From Burkholderiales bacterium (GTDB lineage: Bacteria > Pseudomonadota > Gammaproteobacteria > Burkholderiales > Burkholderiaceae_C): a DNA stretch of 64,000 nt. The translations under genes were made by a program, and so were the position numbers. This document shows, in pieces, positions 33,609 to 42,742 of the stretch. The stretch lies in the NCBI GenBank assembly GCA_016000265.1, contig JAECRL010000006.1:1-64000 (forward strand). The letters are read 5' to 3'. The notes under the pieces are model-generated. The model had not been told where the DNA came from. It saw nothing but the letters and a program-made list of their open reading frames with translations, and made no database searches. Numbering within the stretch: the stretch's first letter is position 1; each line of letters opens with the position of its first letter.

Positions 33609-34778
33609 ATGTCCTTGACCCCGTTCGTTCAGCCCGGGCGCTTGCCTGTTCTGGCCCTGGCCGCCAGCCTGGCCTGGGGCCTGGGTGTGCCTGCGCCCGC
33701 TTTGGCCAGCGAGGCCGCTGCGGCGCCCGAGGCCTCCGAGCCCTCCATCAAGCCCCGGCTGCGGCCCGAGTTGCGCGGCGAGGCGCAGTCGGCGCGGGGC
33801 GAAGTGAAGTCGGAGGGGCGGCCGGAGGTGAGGCCGGAGACAAAGGCCTCGGCGAGAGTCGAACCCAAGGCCGAACCCAAGGCTGAGTCGAAAGCCGAAC
33901 CCAAGTCGGATGCCAAGTCGGATGCCAAGGAGCCCGTCTCCATGGCCGAGCTGCGCAACATGATCGAGCAAAAGATCTCCGAGGTGCGCACCACCCGCGG
34001 GCCGGCTCCGGTGGTGCGAGTCAAGGCCAAGGGCCCTCGCTCCACCCCCTCGGCCTCGTCGGGTGGCGCGGGCGCCGGTGCCATGAACGCGGCGACCAGC
34101 CGCAAGGCGAGCTGGTCACACCACGGCGAGACCGGCCCCGAGCACTGGGCGCAGCTCAAGCCCGAATTCGCCTTGTGTGGCTCCGGCCAGCGCCAAAGCC
34201 CCATCGACATCCGCGACGGCATCCCGGTCGAGCTCGACCCGATCCAGTTCGAGTACAAGCTCTCGGCCTTTCGCGTCATCGACAACGGCCACACCGTGCA
34301 GGTCAACGTCGAGCCGGGCAACCGCATCCTGGTCAACGGGCGGCGCTTTGACCTGGTGCAGTTCCACTTCCACCGCCCCAGCGAGGAAAAGCTCAACGGC
34401 AAGCAGTTCGAGATGGTCGCCCACCTGGAGCACAAGGACCTGGAGGGCAAGCTGGCCGTGGTGGCGGTGCTCATCGACGAAGGCAAGGCCCACCCGCTGG
34501 TGCAGCAGGTCTGGAACAACCTGCCGCTGGAGAAGCACACGGAGCAGCCCGGCCTGAATGCGCTGGACCTCAACTCGCTGCTGCCCGAGCGGCGTCAGTA
34601 CGTGACCTACATGGGGTCGATGACCACGCCGCCGTGCAGCGAAGGCGTCTTGTGGATGGTGATGAAGGAGCCGGTGACGCTCTCGCGTCAGCAGATCGGC
34701 ATCTTCTCGCGCCTGTACCCGATGAACGCGCGACCCGTGCAACCCACGGGCGACCGGCTCATCAAGGATGGCCAGTGA
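33609..34778 (+). CDS. alpha-class carbonic anhydrase with long charged linker, periplasmic
   Basis: This 389-residue periplasmic zinc enzyme interconverts CO2 and bicarbonate. After a signal peptide (LALAASLAWGLGVPAPALA) comes a spacer of about 140 residues with repeated EPKAEPK and SDAK units, then a coiled segment AELRNMIEQKISEVR. The alpha-CA domain spans ~165-385: SQRQSPIDIRDG-like start (GQRQSPIDIRDG), zinc His in QFHFHRPSEE, third His in EMVAHLEHKD, and TPPCSEGVLW. The ATG at 33609 has GGAG upstream; an ATG at 33594 is also in frame. The linker is longer than usual and may reach through peptidoglycan. Confidence 0.9.
   Translation: MSLTPFVQPGRLPVLALAASLAWGLGVPAPALASEAAAAPEASEPSIKPRLRPELRGEAQSARGEVKSEGRPEVRPETKASARVEPKAEPKAESKAEPKSDAKSDAKEPVSMAELRNMIEQKISEVRTTRGPAPVVRVKAKGPRSTPSASSGGAGAGAMNAATSRKASWSHHGETGPEHWAQLKPEFALCGSGQRQSPIDIRDGIPVELDPIQFEYKLSAFRVIDNGHTVQVNVEPGNRILVNGRRFDLVQFHFHRPSEEKLNGKQFEMVAHLEHKDLEGKLAVVAVLIDEGKAHPLVQQVWNNLPLEKHTEQPGLNALDLNSLLPERRQYVTYMGSMTTPPCSEGVLWMVMKEPVTLSRQQIGIFSRLYPMNARPVQPTGDRLIKDGQ
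33857..33932 (+). repeat. 12-bp tandem repeats in carbonic anhydrase linker
   Basis: Units like CCGAACCCAAGG and the exact pair TCGGATGCCAAG encode the repeated EPKA and SDAK blocks. The in-frame unit length allows linker length change. Confidence 0.6.
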
Positions 34779-34795
34779 TGTTCGCTCGGTGAGCC

Positions 34796-35350
34796 TCAGT
34801 AAACCCGCCCGCCCTTGATCTGAGCGTGCGTGCGGCGTGACAGCGACGTGGCCTTGGCCATCTGCGCCATGGCGTGGCCCGCGTGGGCGTGGCAGATGGC
34901 CAGCCCCAGTGCGTCGGAAGCGTCGTTGTTGGGCTCGCGCGGCAGGCTCAGCAGGCGCATGACCATGTTGCGGATCTGGGCCTTGGCCGCGTGCCCGTGG
35001 CCCACCACCGCCTTCTTCATCTGCAGCGCGGTGTACTCCGCCACCGTGGGCGACTGCGCCAGCGACATCAGCCCCGCGATCGCGGCCCCGCGGGCCTGCC
35101 CCAGCAGCAGCGTGGACTGCGGGTTGACGTTGACGAAGACGATCTCGACCGAGGCCTCTTGCGGCTCGTAGCGCGTGACGACCTCACGCACCCCCTCGTA
35201 GATGAGCTTGAGCCGCGTGGGCAGGTCGCCTTGCGCGGCTTCCTTGGTCTTGATGGTGCCGCTGGCCACGTAGTGCAGGCGCGGGCCGTCGGTTTCGATG
35301 ATGCCGAAGCCGGTGGTCTGCAGACCGGGGTCGATGCCGAGGATTCTCAT
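34796..35350 (-). CDS. ruvC: Holliday junction resolvase RuvC
   Basis: RuvC nicks Holliday junctions with RuvAB. The 184-residue protein has the acidic catalytic residues in [23 protein letters not shown] and [15 protein letters not shown]. In related betaproteobacteria ruvC lies directly behind purH and before ruvAB; here 3.3 kb of other genes separate it from purH and no ruvA follows in the window. Confidence 0.96.
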   Translation of the reverse strand: MRILGIDPGLQTTGFGIIETDGPRLHYVASGTIKTKEAAQGDLPTRLKLIYEGVREVVTRYEPQEASVEIVFVNVNPQSTLLLGQARGAAIAGLMSLAQSPTVAEYTALQMKKAVVGHGHAAKAQIRNMVMRLLSLPREPNNDASDALGLAICHAHAGHAMAQMAKATSLSRRTHAQIKGGRVY

Positions 35351-35505
35351 GGAGCCCCGAGGATAACCGGCTGCGTTGTCTCGGGTTTGAACGCATGGTG
35401 TCTGTTAAATGAATGTTGATAGCATGCAAGCGACCGTCCGTCTGCCAAGGCGTTCGGGGGACTCAACACGCCGAATCGGCACAACTTCAATTTCAGGGAC
35501 CGACC

Positions 35506-36300
35506 ATGACTTCAAGCACGCGGCTTTTGCCTGCGCGTCAAGCGCTCCAATGTTCACTGGCCGTTGCGGCCATGATGCCCTTTGTGGCTCATGCGCAACT
35601 CGACGTGTCGGTGGTGTACCGCCAGGTCTCCGCAGGCATTTGCGGCGGCAGCGGTGTGCCCGGGGTCAATTTAGGCGACCGACCCGGGTATGCGGCGATC
35701 GACCAGGGTGAGGTGTTTCGACAGGAGCGCAGCGCCGATTGCAACGGCCTGAGCGTCACCTCGGTGGCCGATCAAAGCGCGGTGGTGGACTCGCAAGGCA
35801 TCAGCGTCTCATCGCGATACGACGTGGCTTTCCTTGGGGCGCCACGCAACCCCTACCCCGAGGGGCAGACCCCGCCCATCCAGGACCTGATGCTGGCGCC
35901 TTCCAAAGCCGTCACGGGGCGTGGCAGCGGTCAGGTGCACGTGGACTTCAGCCTCGCTGAGCGCACCGAATTCCGGGTCACCGGTTCGAACTCGGCGATG
36001 CTTGCTGCGAGCCTCTTTGACGCGCAGGACAACGAGTACCTGCGGGAGTTCGTCTTCTCGCAGCCAGGCTGGAGCTTGAACGGTGCGAGTCTCATCTTGG
36101 GGCCAGGGCAGTACACCTTTGATCTGCTCGGCGGTGCAGGCCTGGCCTTGGGCTATTTCGAAGGCTTTTCGGGTGCCTCCAACGCAAGCAAATCGTTTCG
36201 CTTCAGCATGCAGGCCGTACCCGAGCCAGGCACCTGGGCGCTGATGGCGCTCGGTCTGGTTGGCTTGGGGGTGGCCACGCGCCGCCGATCGCCGACCTGA
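35506..36300 (+). CDS. PEP-CTERM sorting-domain exported protein
   Basis: This 264-residue exported protein has a signal peptide ending MPFVAHAQ and the C-terminal tail VPEPGTWALMALGLVGLGV followed by RRRSPT. That is a canonical PEP-CTERM exosortase signal. The body has a Cys-containing segment (GICGGSGVPG, ADCNGLS) and beta-rich repeats; function unknown. It is the left member of the group that lies between ruvC and purH. The tail is nearly the same as that of the protein at 37845. Confidence 0.87.
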   Translation: MTSSTRLLPARQALQCSLAVAAMMPFVAHAQLDVSVVYRQVSAGICGGSGVPGVNLGDRPGYAAIDQGEVFRQERSADCNGLSVTSVADQSAVVDSQGISVSSRYDVAFLGAPRNPYPEGQTPPIQDLMLAPSKAVTGRGSGQVHVDFSLAERTEFRVTGSNSAMLAASLFDAQDNEYLREFVFSQPGWSLNGASLILGPGQYTFDLLGGAGLALGYFEGFSGASNASKSFRFSMQAVPEPGTWALMALGLVGLGVATRRRSPT

Positions 36301-36322
36301 GTCGCGCCTCCCGGCGGCACGA

Positions 36323-37231
36323 TCAGCCCGGCTCCCGCAGGGCTTTTGCGAGCAAAGGCCACAGCGCTTGGTGCGATTGCCGAAACCAGTCGATGTGGCC
36401 GATTGCCTGGAGGCCGTGTTCTCCGGGGTGGATGTGCCTGACCTGTTTGTGCGCCAGTGGAAAGGTGCGCAACAGGTCGGCCACGGTGGCGGGTGTCGCG
36501 ATGTCGTCGTCGCTCGCGTGGAACACCGTGATGGGCGTGCGCACCCTGGCGTGAAAGTCGCGCTCGGGCTGGCCCTTGACGGCGTTGGTGGCGTAGCCGC
36601 CCGCGGCGCACCACTGTCCCCACTGGCGGGCGACCGCCGCGGGCAGGTCCTCGCCCAGGCCAACGGCCGACGTGGGCGCGTAGCCCTTGAACCAGGTGCC
36701 CACGGGCACCAGCACGCGCAGGCCCAGGCGAGCCTTGAAGCGAAAGGCCGCGCGCATGCCGCGGAACCAGCCGGTGGAGGCCGACACGCCCACCACCCGC
36801 GCCACGCGCCGGTGGTTGGGCAGCAGGCCGATCATCTGGCCGCCGGCGCTGTGCCCCAGCAGCAGCACCTGCTCGCTGCCGGTGCGCTGCAGCAGCCACT
36901 CGAGCGCGGCCACCTGGTCTTGCTGACCCCACTCGGCCAGGGTGGCGCGGTCGTGCCGGAGGGGCCCGCGCCGCGACAGGCCGATGCCGCGGTAGTCGAA
37001 CACCAGCACGTCGTGCCCCTGGGCGCTCAGCCAGGCCGCGAAGCGCAGGTAGAAGTGCTGCTTGACGCCGGTGGCCGGGCTCAACAGCACGGGCAGGCCC
37101 GGTGCGCCCCCGCTGGCGGGCAGGAAGTGGCCGCTCAGGCGCACGCCGTCGGCGCAGGCGATGTCCACGGGCTCGCCGTGCGGGCCCGATGAGGTGGGCG
37201 ATGGGGGAGGGGCTTGAAGGGTGTCAGCCAT
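36323..37231 (-). CDS. alpha/beta hydrolase linked to a MarR regulator
   Basis: This 302-residue alpha/beta hydrolase has the FDYRGIGLSRRGPL strand-turn, a nucleophile elbow LLGHSAGGQMIG, a probable Asp in HASDDDIATPA and a His in AIGHIDWF. It is distantly similar to the tandem pair at 18283 and 19157. Its ATG overlaps the end of the marR gene by 8 bp, so it is the direct target of that regulator. The substrate is unknown; a regulator of the MarR type suggests a small aromatic or lipophilic inducer, which is inference. Confidence 0.86.
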   Translation of the reverse strand: MADTLQAPPPSPTSSGPHGEPVDIACADGVRLSGHFLPASGGAPGLPVLLSPATGVKQHFYLRFAAWLSAQGHDVLVFDYRGIGLSRRGPLRHDRATLAEWGQQDQVAALEWLLQRTGSEQVLLLGHSAGGQMIGLLPNHRRVARVVGVSASTGWFRGMRAAFRFKARLGLRVLVPVGTWFKGYAPTSAVGLGEDLPAAVARQWGQWCAAGGYATNAVKGQPERDFHARVRTPITVFHASDDDIATPATVADLLRTFPLAHKQVRHIHPGEHGLQAIGHIDWFRQSHQALWPLLAKALREPG

Positions 37232-37676
37232 GGTCGGTGTCGAGGTGTTGGACGTGGGCCAGCCAGCGTGCGACGGTGGCCAGTTCTTCATCGGAGAAGC
37301 CCGCTGCGAGTCGGGTGTTGATGCGGGTCATGGCCAGCTTGAGCATCGGCAGCATCGCCCGCCCGGGTGCGAGCAGCCACACGCGCTGGGTGCGCCCGTC
37401 GTCCGGGTCGGCCCGCCGCGTCACCCAGCCCAGGGCCTCCATGCGCTGGATGAGCCCGGACACCGCGGAGGGCGCCAGGTCGAGTCGCTGCGCCAGCAGG
37501 CCCATGGTGGCGCCGTCGTCTTTGGCCAGCACGAACAGCGCGCCCCCCTGGGCCGGGGTGGGCGTGAGGGTGCCCGCCTGCGCGACTTGCACCTGCTGCG
37601 TGGCGATCCATTGCTGCAGCCGGCGTTGGGCGCTGTTGAGCAGGAAGATGAGGCGGGGAGGGGGGCGTTGGGACAT
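37224..37676 (-). CDS. MarR family transcriptional regulator
   Basis: This 150-residue winged-helix repressor is typical in length for MarR. The recognition part is GLLAQRLDLAPSAVSGLIQR at ~70-90, followed by the wing RADPDDGRTQRVWLLAPG. It heads a two-gene unit with the hydrolase, overlapping by 8 bp. A perfect 12-bp palindrome lies 20 bp before the start beside a good promoter, which fits autoregulation. Confidence 0.88.
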   Translation of the reverse strand: MSQRPPPRLIFLLNSAQRRLQQWIATQQVQVAQAGTLTPTPAQGGALFVLAKDDGATMGLLAQRLDLAPSAVSGLIQRMEALGWVTRRADPDDGRTQRVWLLAPGRAMLPMLKLAMTRINTRLAAGFSDEELATVARWLAHVQHLDTDHG

Positions 37677-37696
37677 CGGGAGGTGGCGGAATTTAT

Positions 37697-37737
37697 TTCG
37701 CATGCGAAGTATATGCGGCGCATGCCCATCGGTGCAA
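37697..37737 (-). promoter_or_regulatory. marR promoter with palindromic operator
   Basis: On the minus strand, -35 TTGCAC (37732-37737) and -10 TATACT (37708-37713) are 18 bp apart. The perfect palindrome TTCGCATGCGAA (37697-37708) covers the expected transcription start. A repressor bound there would block the marR-hydrolase unit. Confidence 0.65.
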
Positions 37738-37844
37738 CGACCGGGGCAAAGTCCGCCAAGGCGGTGCCCAAGCGGGTGCAACGGGGCTAAGGTCAGGTGT
37801 GCGTCGACACCCGGCGCCACTCACACACCAAACAGGGAGTCACC

Positions 37845-38582
37845 ATGAAAAAAATCATCTCGGCCTTGGCGCTCGCTTCGGTCTTGCCTTCGCTGGCCCA
37901 CGCCCAGTTCCTGGGGGCCGCTCAATCGGTCACCGCGCTGGCCAGCGGCTTGTCTTCGTGCGCGACGGCGGGCTGCACCGCCCTCAGCCTCAGTGACCAG
38001 AAGTCCACCGAAGCGCTGGGCTCCTTGAGCCTGTCGGCCAGCGTGGTGGGGGCGGACAGCTTTTCCTTCGGCGCCGGCTTCACCTACACCTCGGTGATCT
38101 CGGACGGCGTCATCGGCATGCGCGAGGACGGCGGGGCGCTCGCCAAGGCCACGGCCAAAGCCGCGCAAGACCCCCAGCCCTTCGGCCTGGCGTCGGCCAG
38201 CATCACGGGCAGCATCACCTTCGACGTGCTCGCCGCCACCCAGGTCGTCGTCACGGGGCAGGACTTTGCGCGCCTGACGCCGGCAGACATCCCGTTCACA
38301 TCGTCGCTCAGCCTCAGTCGCCTGGGGGCCAATGGCAGCCTGACCGAAGTGACCGCACGCCAGAACCTGTTTGGTCTCACCCGCCTGGACGCCGGCCGCT
38401 ACGTGCTGAGCATGAGCCAGGGCGCCAGCGTCAGCGCCTTGTCGGCCTACCCTTACGCGGGCGCCAACACCTTCGTCACCATCACCGCGGTGCCCGAGCC
38501 CGGCACCTGGGCGCTGATGGGCCTGGGGTTGTTCGGGGTCTGCGGCGTGGTGTCCGCGTCGCGCCGTCGCCAGGTCGGCTGA
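37845..38582 (+). CDS. PEP-CTERM sorting-domain exported protein
   Basis: This 245-residue exported protein has a signal peptide ending LAHAQ and the sorting tail VPEPGTWALMGLGLFGVCGV with the basic end SRRRQVG. GGGAGT lies before the ATG. The mature part carries one Cys pair (LSSCATAGCTALS) and Ser/Ala/Gly-rich beta segments; it is not recognised. It is oriented toward purH and shares a bidirectional hairpin with it. Confidence 0.87.
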   Translation: MKKIISALALASVLPSLAHAQFLGAAQSVTALASGLSSCATAGCTALSLSDQKSTEALGSLSLSASVVGADSFSFGAGFTYTSVISDGVIGMREDGGALAKATAKAAQDPQPFGLASASITGSITFDVLAATQVVVTGQDFARLTPADIPFTSSLSLSRLGANGSLTEVTARQNLFGLTRLDAGRYVLSMSQGASVSALSAYPYAGANTFVTITAVPEPGTWALMGLGLFGVCGVVSASRRRQVG

Positions 38583-38593
38583 AGCCCCGAGCG

Positions 38594-38626
38594 AAAAAAG
38601 CCCCGCAGGCGCGTGCCATGCGGGGC
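38594..38626 (-). terminator. terminator of purH
   Basis: On the minus strand the 8-bp stem GCCCCGCA/TGCGGGGC is followed by six T. It ends the dusB-fis-purH transcript; on the plus strand it may also help stop the PEP-CTERM gene. Confidence 0.85.
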
Positions 38627-38664
38627 CGGTGCAGGTCGCCCTGAGCGCGTGGCTCAGGCGCCCA

Positions 38665-40254
38665 TCAATGGCGGAAGTGGCGCGTGCCGGTGAACACCAT
38701 GGCGATGCCACGCTCGTCGGCGGCGGCGATCACTTCATCGTCGCGCATGGAGCCACCCGGGTGGATCACGCAGGTCGCGCCCGCGTCGACGACCACGTCC
38801 AGGCCGTCTCGGAACGGGAAGAAGGCGTCCGAGGCCACGGCCGTGCCTTGCAGCGTCAGGCCGGCGTGGCCGGCCTTGATCGAGGCGATGCGGGCCGAAT
38901 CCAGGCGGCTCATCTGGCCGGCGCCCACGCCCATGGTCATGCCGTCCTTGCAGAAGACGATGGCGTTGCTCTTGACGAAGCGGGCCACGGTCCAGGCGAA
39001 CAGCATGTCCTTCAGCTGGTCGGCCGTGGGCTGCAGCTTGGACACCACCTTGATGTCGCCCACCAGGTCGATGTTGTCGGCCGATTGCAGCAGCATGCCG
39101 CCACCCACGCGCTTGAAGTCCAGCGCGTTCGACAGGCTGCGGGTGGCGTCCGTCAGGGGCACTTCCAGCAGGCGCACGTTCTGCTTCGACGCGTAGGCCG
39201 CGCGGGCTGCGTCCGTGAACTTCGGTGCGATCACCACTTCCACGAACTGCTTGTTGGCGTTGATGGCGTCGATGACGTCGACATCGACCACGCGGTTGAA
39301 GGCCATGATGCCGCCGAACGCCGAGGTCGGGTCGGTCTTGAGCGCCTTGCTGTAAGCCTCCAGCGGGCCGGCACCGATGGCCACGCCACAGGGGTTGGCG
39401 TGCTTGATGATCACGCAGGCGGGCACCTCGAAGGCCTTGACGCACTCCCAGGCGGCGTCGGCGTCGGCGATGTTGTTGAAGGACAGCTCCTTGCCCTGGA
39501 TCTGCGTCCAGTTCGACAGCACGCTGACCGCGGGCGAGGCCTCGCGGTAGAAGGCGGCCGACTGGTGCGGGTTCTCGCCGTAACGCATGCCCTGCACCTT
39601 GTGCAGCTGCAGGTTGAAGACGGCGGGGTAGGCCTCTTTGGCGGGCACGGCTTCGGTCTTCAACTCGCTGCCGGCTTCCAGCGAGGTCAGGTAGTTGGTG
39701 ATCATGCCGTCGTAGGCGGCGGTGTGGGCGAACACCTTCTTGGCCAGCATGAACTTGGTCGAGCGGGTGATGCCCTCGGCCTTCATCTCGGACAGCACCT
39801 GCTCGTAGTCCACCGGGTCGATGATGACGGCCACGTCCTGCCAGTTCTTGGCGGCGGCGCGCAGCATGGTCGGGCCACCGATGTCGATGTTTTCGATGGC
39901 GTTTTCCAGCGTGCAGTCGGCCTTGGCCGTGGCTTGCGCGAAGGGGTAGAGGTTGACCACCAGCATGTCGATGGTCTCGATGCCGTGTTCCTTGAGCGCG
40001 GCCATGTGCTCGGGCAGGTCGCGGCGGGCCAGGATGCCACCGTGCACGCGCGGGTGCAGGGTCTTGACGCGGCCGTCCAGCATCTCGGGGAAGCCGGTGA
40101 TCTCCGACACCTCGGTGACGGGCAGGCCCTTGTCGGCCAGCAGCTTGGCGGTGCCGCCGGTGGACAGCAGGCGCACGCCCTGGGCGTTCAGTGCCTGGGC
40201 AAATTCAACGATGCCGGTCTTGTCGGACACGGACAGCAGGGCGGTCAAGGCCAT
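38665..40254 (-). CDS. purH: bifunctional AICAR transformylase/IMP cyclohydrolase
   Basis: PurH carries out the last two steps of de novo purine synthesis. The 529-residue protein has an N-terminal IMP cyclohydrolase part ([22 protein letters not shown]) and a C-terminal transformylase part with [25 protein letters not shown] and [10 protein letters not shown]. It is 20 bp behind fis on the same strand, in the usual order dusB-fis-purH. Confidence 0.97.
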   Translation of the reverse strand: MALTALLSVSDKTGIVEFAQALNAQGVRLLSTGGTAKLLADKGLPVTEVSEITGFPEMLDGRVKTLHPRVHGGILARRDLPEHMAALKEHGIETIDMLVVNLYPFAQATAKADCTLENAIENIDIGGPTMLRAAAKNWQDVAVIIDPVDYEQVLSEMKAEGITRSTKFMLAKKVFAHTAAYDGMITNYLTSLEAGSELKTEAVPAKEAYPAVFNLQLHKVQGMRYGENPHQSAAFYREASPAVSVLSNWTQIQGKELSFNNIADADAAWECVKAFEVPACVIIKHANPCGVAIGAGPLEAYSKALKTDPTSAFGGIMAFNRVVDVDVIDAINANKQFVEVVIAPKFTDAARAAYASKQNVRLLEVPLTDATRSLSNALDFKRVGGGMLLQSADNIDLVGDIKVVSKLQPTADQLKDMLFAWTVARFVKSNAIVFCKDGMTMGVGAGQMSRLDSARIASIKAGHAGLTLQGTAVASDAFFPFRDGLDVVVDAGATCVIHPGGSMRDDEVIAAADERGIAMVFTGTRHFRH

Positions 40255-40274
40255 GGTTCTTCCTTCAAAAAAAT

Positions 40275-40511
40275 TCACTTGATGAGCTTGTGCTCGAGCA
40301 GCTTGCGACGCAGCGTGTTGCGGTTGATGCCCAGCCACTCGGCGGCCTTGGACTGGTTGCCCTCGGCGCGCTGCATCACGACTTCCAGCATGGGGCGCTC
40401 CACCGCGTTGACGACCATGTCGTAGACGGCGTGGGGTTCGGCTCCGCGCAGGTCATGGAAATAGCTTTCCAGGTTGTCCTTGATGCAGTCTTGGATGGTC
40501 TTCTTGCTCAT
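40275..40511 (-). CDS. fis: Fis family DNA-binding protein
   Basis: This 78-residue nucleoid protein and regulator bends DNA and stimulates rRNA and recombination promoters. The C-terminal helix-turn-helix [20 protein letters not shown] is exact for the family. The ATG at 40511 lies 5 bp after the dusB stop, so translation is probably coupled as in other proteobacteria. It is slightly shorter than enterobacterial Fis (98), as is usual in Betaproteobacteria. Confidence 0.95.
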   Translation of the reverse strand: MSKKTIQDCIKDNLESYFHDLRGAEPHAVYDMVVNAVERPMLEVVMQRAEGNQSKAAEWLGINRNTLRRKLLEHKLIK

Positions 40512-40516
40512 GTGCT

Positions 40517-41608
40517 TCAGTTCGCGACGCACAGGGCGCGTTCGCCCTCGGGTGCGTCGGTGGGGTCCTGCTGAGGGGCGTGGGCCGGCAAGCGAGGGTG
40601 CTGCAGGCTCAGTTGTTCAAAAAAATCGCTCACGGCCCGGGTCTGTTCGTCGACCTGGTCCAGGGTGTTCATGTGGGCGCGAAAAGCCTCGCCGCCCGGC
40701 AGGGCGCGCACGGCCCAGCCGATGTGCTTGCGCGCGGTGCGAACCCCCGCGAACTCGCCGTAGAGCCCATGGTGGTCGTGCAGGTGGTCGAGCAGCCAGC
40801 GGCGCACCTCCAGCGTCAGCGGGCGGGCGCGGTGGCGGCCGTGTTCAGCGAAGTGCGCGATGTCGCCGAAGATCCAGGGCTGGCCTTGTGCGGCGCGCCC
40901 GATCATCACGGCGTCGGCGCCGGTGTGGCGCATCACGGCCAGGGCTTTCTCAGGCGTGCTGATGTCGCCATTGGCCACCACGGGCACGCGCACCGCGGCC
41001 TTGACGGCGGCGATGGTGTCGTACTCGGCCTGGCCCTTGTAGCCCTGTTCGCGGGTGCGACCGTGCACGGTCAGCATGGCGATGCCCGCCGACTCGGCCG
41101 CCCGCGCGATGCGCTCGGCGTTCTTGTTGTGCAGGCTCCAGCCGGTGCGCATCTTCAGCGTCACGGGCACGCCGTGGGGCGCGCAGGCGGCCACCACGGC
41201 CTCGATGATTTCGAGCGCCAGGGGTTCGTCTTGCATCAGGGCGGAGCCCGCCCATTTGTTGCAGACCTTCTTGGCCGGGCAGCCCATGTTGATGTCGATG
41301 ATTTGTGCGCCGCGGTCGATGTTGTAGGCCGCGGCCTCGGCCATCATGGCCGCGTCGGTGCCGGCGATCTGCACCGAGATCGGGGCCGATTCACCGGCGT
41401 GGTTGGCGCGGCGCGAGGTCTTCAGGCTGTGCCACAGGTCCTTGCGAGACGTGACCATTTCGCTGACCGCGTAGCCCGCGCCCAGGCTCTTGCACAGCAT
41501 GCGAAAGGGCCGGTCCGTGACCCCCGCCATGGGCGCCACGAAGAGACGGTTCGGCAGCGTGTGCGTGCCGATCGTCAAGGGGCTGACCAGGGAGGGGTGG
41601 GGGGGCAT
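40517..41608 (-). CDS. dusB: tRNA-dihydrouridine synthase B
   Basis: This FMN enzyme reduces uridines in the tRNA D-loop. The 363-residue protein shows the flavin barrel signatures APMAGVTDRPFRM, DINMGCPAKKVCNKWAGSAL with the catalytic Cys, TLKMRTGW, and VVANGDISTPEKA with MIGRAAQG. The ATG at 41608 begins MPPHPSLVSPL. It heads the dusB-fis-purH operon. Its leader contains a long imperfect hairpin at 41676. Confidence 0.95.
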   Translation of the reverse strand: MPPHPSLVSPLTIGTHTLPNRLFVAPMAGVTDRPFRMLCKSLGAGYAVSEMVTSRKDLWHSLKTSRRANHAGESAPISVQIAGTDAAMMAEAAAYNIDRGAQIIDINMGCPAKKVCNKWAGSALMQDEPLALEIIEAVVAACAPHGVPVTLKMRTGWSLHNKNAERIARAAESAGIAMLTVHGRTREQGYKGQAEYDTIAAVKAAVRVPVVANGDISTPEKALAVMRHTGADAVMIGRAAQGQPWIFGDIAHFAEHGRHRARPLTLEVRRWLLDHLHDHHGLYGEFAGVRTARKHIGWAVRALPGGEAFRAHMNTLDQVDEQTRAVSDFFEQLSLQHPRLPAHAPQQDPTDAPEGERALCVAN

Positions 41609-41912
41609 GGAGGGACGCGAAGGTGGGTGAAGGGAGGTGAAGGGGGGGGCTGAAAGCGGTGGCTTGAAGACGGCGCAGCCCCGAGCGACGCGTCGTTCAG
41701 GGCTGCTTAAAAAGGAGGCAGAGTATAGCTGGCGGCACCCGACCTGGGTAGCCCCGGGGCGCAATTTTTGGCGGCCGCTCGGGCTGTCACGATGCAAAAA
41801 GACCGGGCGCGTCGTCGGGGCGATGCCCGATGCGGGCCGTCATTTGTAAACGTTGCAGTTACACTGCAATCGTTACGCTGAAACGCATCAACCGACTCAA
41901 TCTGTACGCATC
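41609..41912. other. divergent intergenic region between dusB and ompW-like gene
   Basis: No gene is seen in these 304 bp. Two structures are. At 41676-41705 a 15-bp stem with two wobble positions and no real loop (CAGCCCCGAGCGACG against CGTCGTTCAGGGCTG) would form in the dusB leader. At 41853-41869 a perfect inverted repeat TTGCAGT-TAC-ACTGCAA lies 43 bp before the OmpW gene, a likely operator or promoter element. Confidence 0.55.
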
Positions 41913-42704
41913 ATGCTCGTTCGCCTGCCCCTTGCCGCTCCGTTTGTCGCTCCGTTTGCCACCCTGGTCGCGGCCCTCGCCTGCTCATCGGCTGCCGCCC
42001 AGTACACCGTCAAGCTGGGTGGGGCCTACATCGACACCAACTCCAGCAGCACCCCGCTGACGGGGCAGTTTCCGGCGGTCAACCCGGCCACCAACGCCTA
42101 CGTGCGCAACGTGGCCATCACCAGCGGCCCCACGCTGGAGGTGCAGAACAAGGCCACGCTGGTGCTGAGCATCGAGCGGGCTTTCAACGACCACTGGAGC
42201 GCCGAGCTGGTGCTGGGCCTGCCCCCGAAGCACGACGTCAAGCTGCGCTCCAGCACGGTCAACGTGACCGACCCGCAAGGCAGCCCCGTGGTGGAGGGCA
42301 TCGTCGAGAACAAGCTGCGCAACAACAACGGCCTGGTCGTCAGCACCGTTCGTCAGTGGGCGCCCACTTTCCTGGTGAACTACAAGTTCCGTGATGCCTC
42401 CGCCCGCCTGCGCCCCTTCATCGGCCTGGGCCTGAACGTCACGCGCTTCAAGGCCCGCACCAACCCCACGGGCGACAAGCTCTACAACGACGGCAACCCC
42501 TACATCCAGCTGTCGGACTCCATCGGCCCGGCCGTTCAGGCGGGCGTGTCCTACAAGCTCGACGAGCGCTGGTCGCTCAACGCCAGCGTGCTGAGCGCCC
42601 AGGTCGACAACAAGCTGGTGATCGAGACCCGCAACAGTCGCCAGGAGGCTTTCTTCCGCTTCACCCCCACGGTGGCGTCGCTGTCGGTGGGCTACAGCTT
42701 CTGA
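41913..42704 (+). CDS. OmpW family outer-membrane protein
   Basis: This 263-residue outer-membrane beta-barrel of the OmpW/AlkL type has a signal peptide (LVAALACSSAAAQ), and alternating strands such as ATLVLSIERAFNDHWSAELV and RPFIGLGLNVTRF, and it ends in Phe (SVGYSF), the barrel-assembly signal. OmpW/AlkL proteins form small channels for hydrophobic compounds. Given the fatty-acid genes in the window a hydrophobic substrate is plausible but not shown. A palindrome lies before the gene. Confidence 0.86.
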   Translation: MLVRLPLAAPFVAPFATLVAALACSSAAAQYTVKLGGAYIDTNSSSTPLTGQFPAVNPATNAYVRNVAITSGPTLEVQNKATLVLSIERAFNDHWSAELVLGLPPKHDVKLRSSTVNVTDPQGSPVVEGIVENKLRNNNGLVVSTVRQWAPTFLVNYKFRDASARLRPFIGLGLNVTRFKARTNPTGDKLYNDGNPYIQLSDSIGPAVQAGVSYKLDERWSLNASVLSAQVDNKLVIETRNSRQEAFFRFTPTVASLSVGYSF

Positions 42705-42742
42705 CGGCGGGCGGGGCGATCTTTCCCGCCACAATCGGTGTC

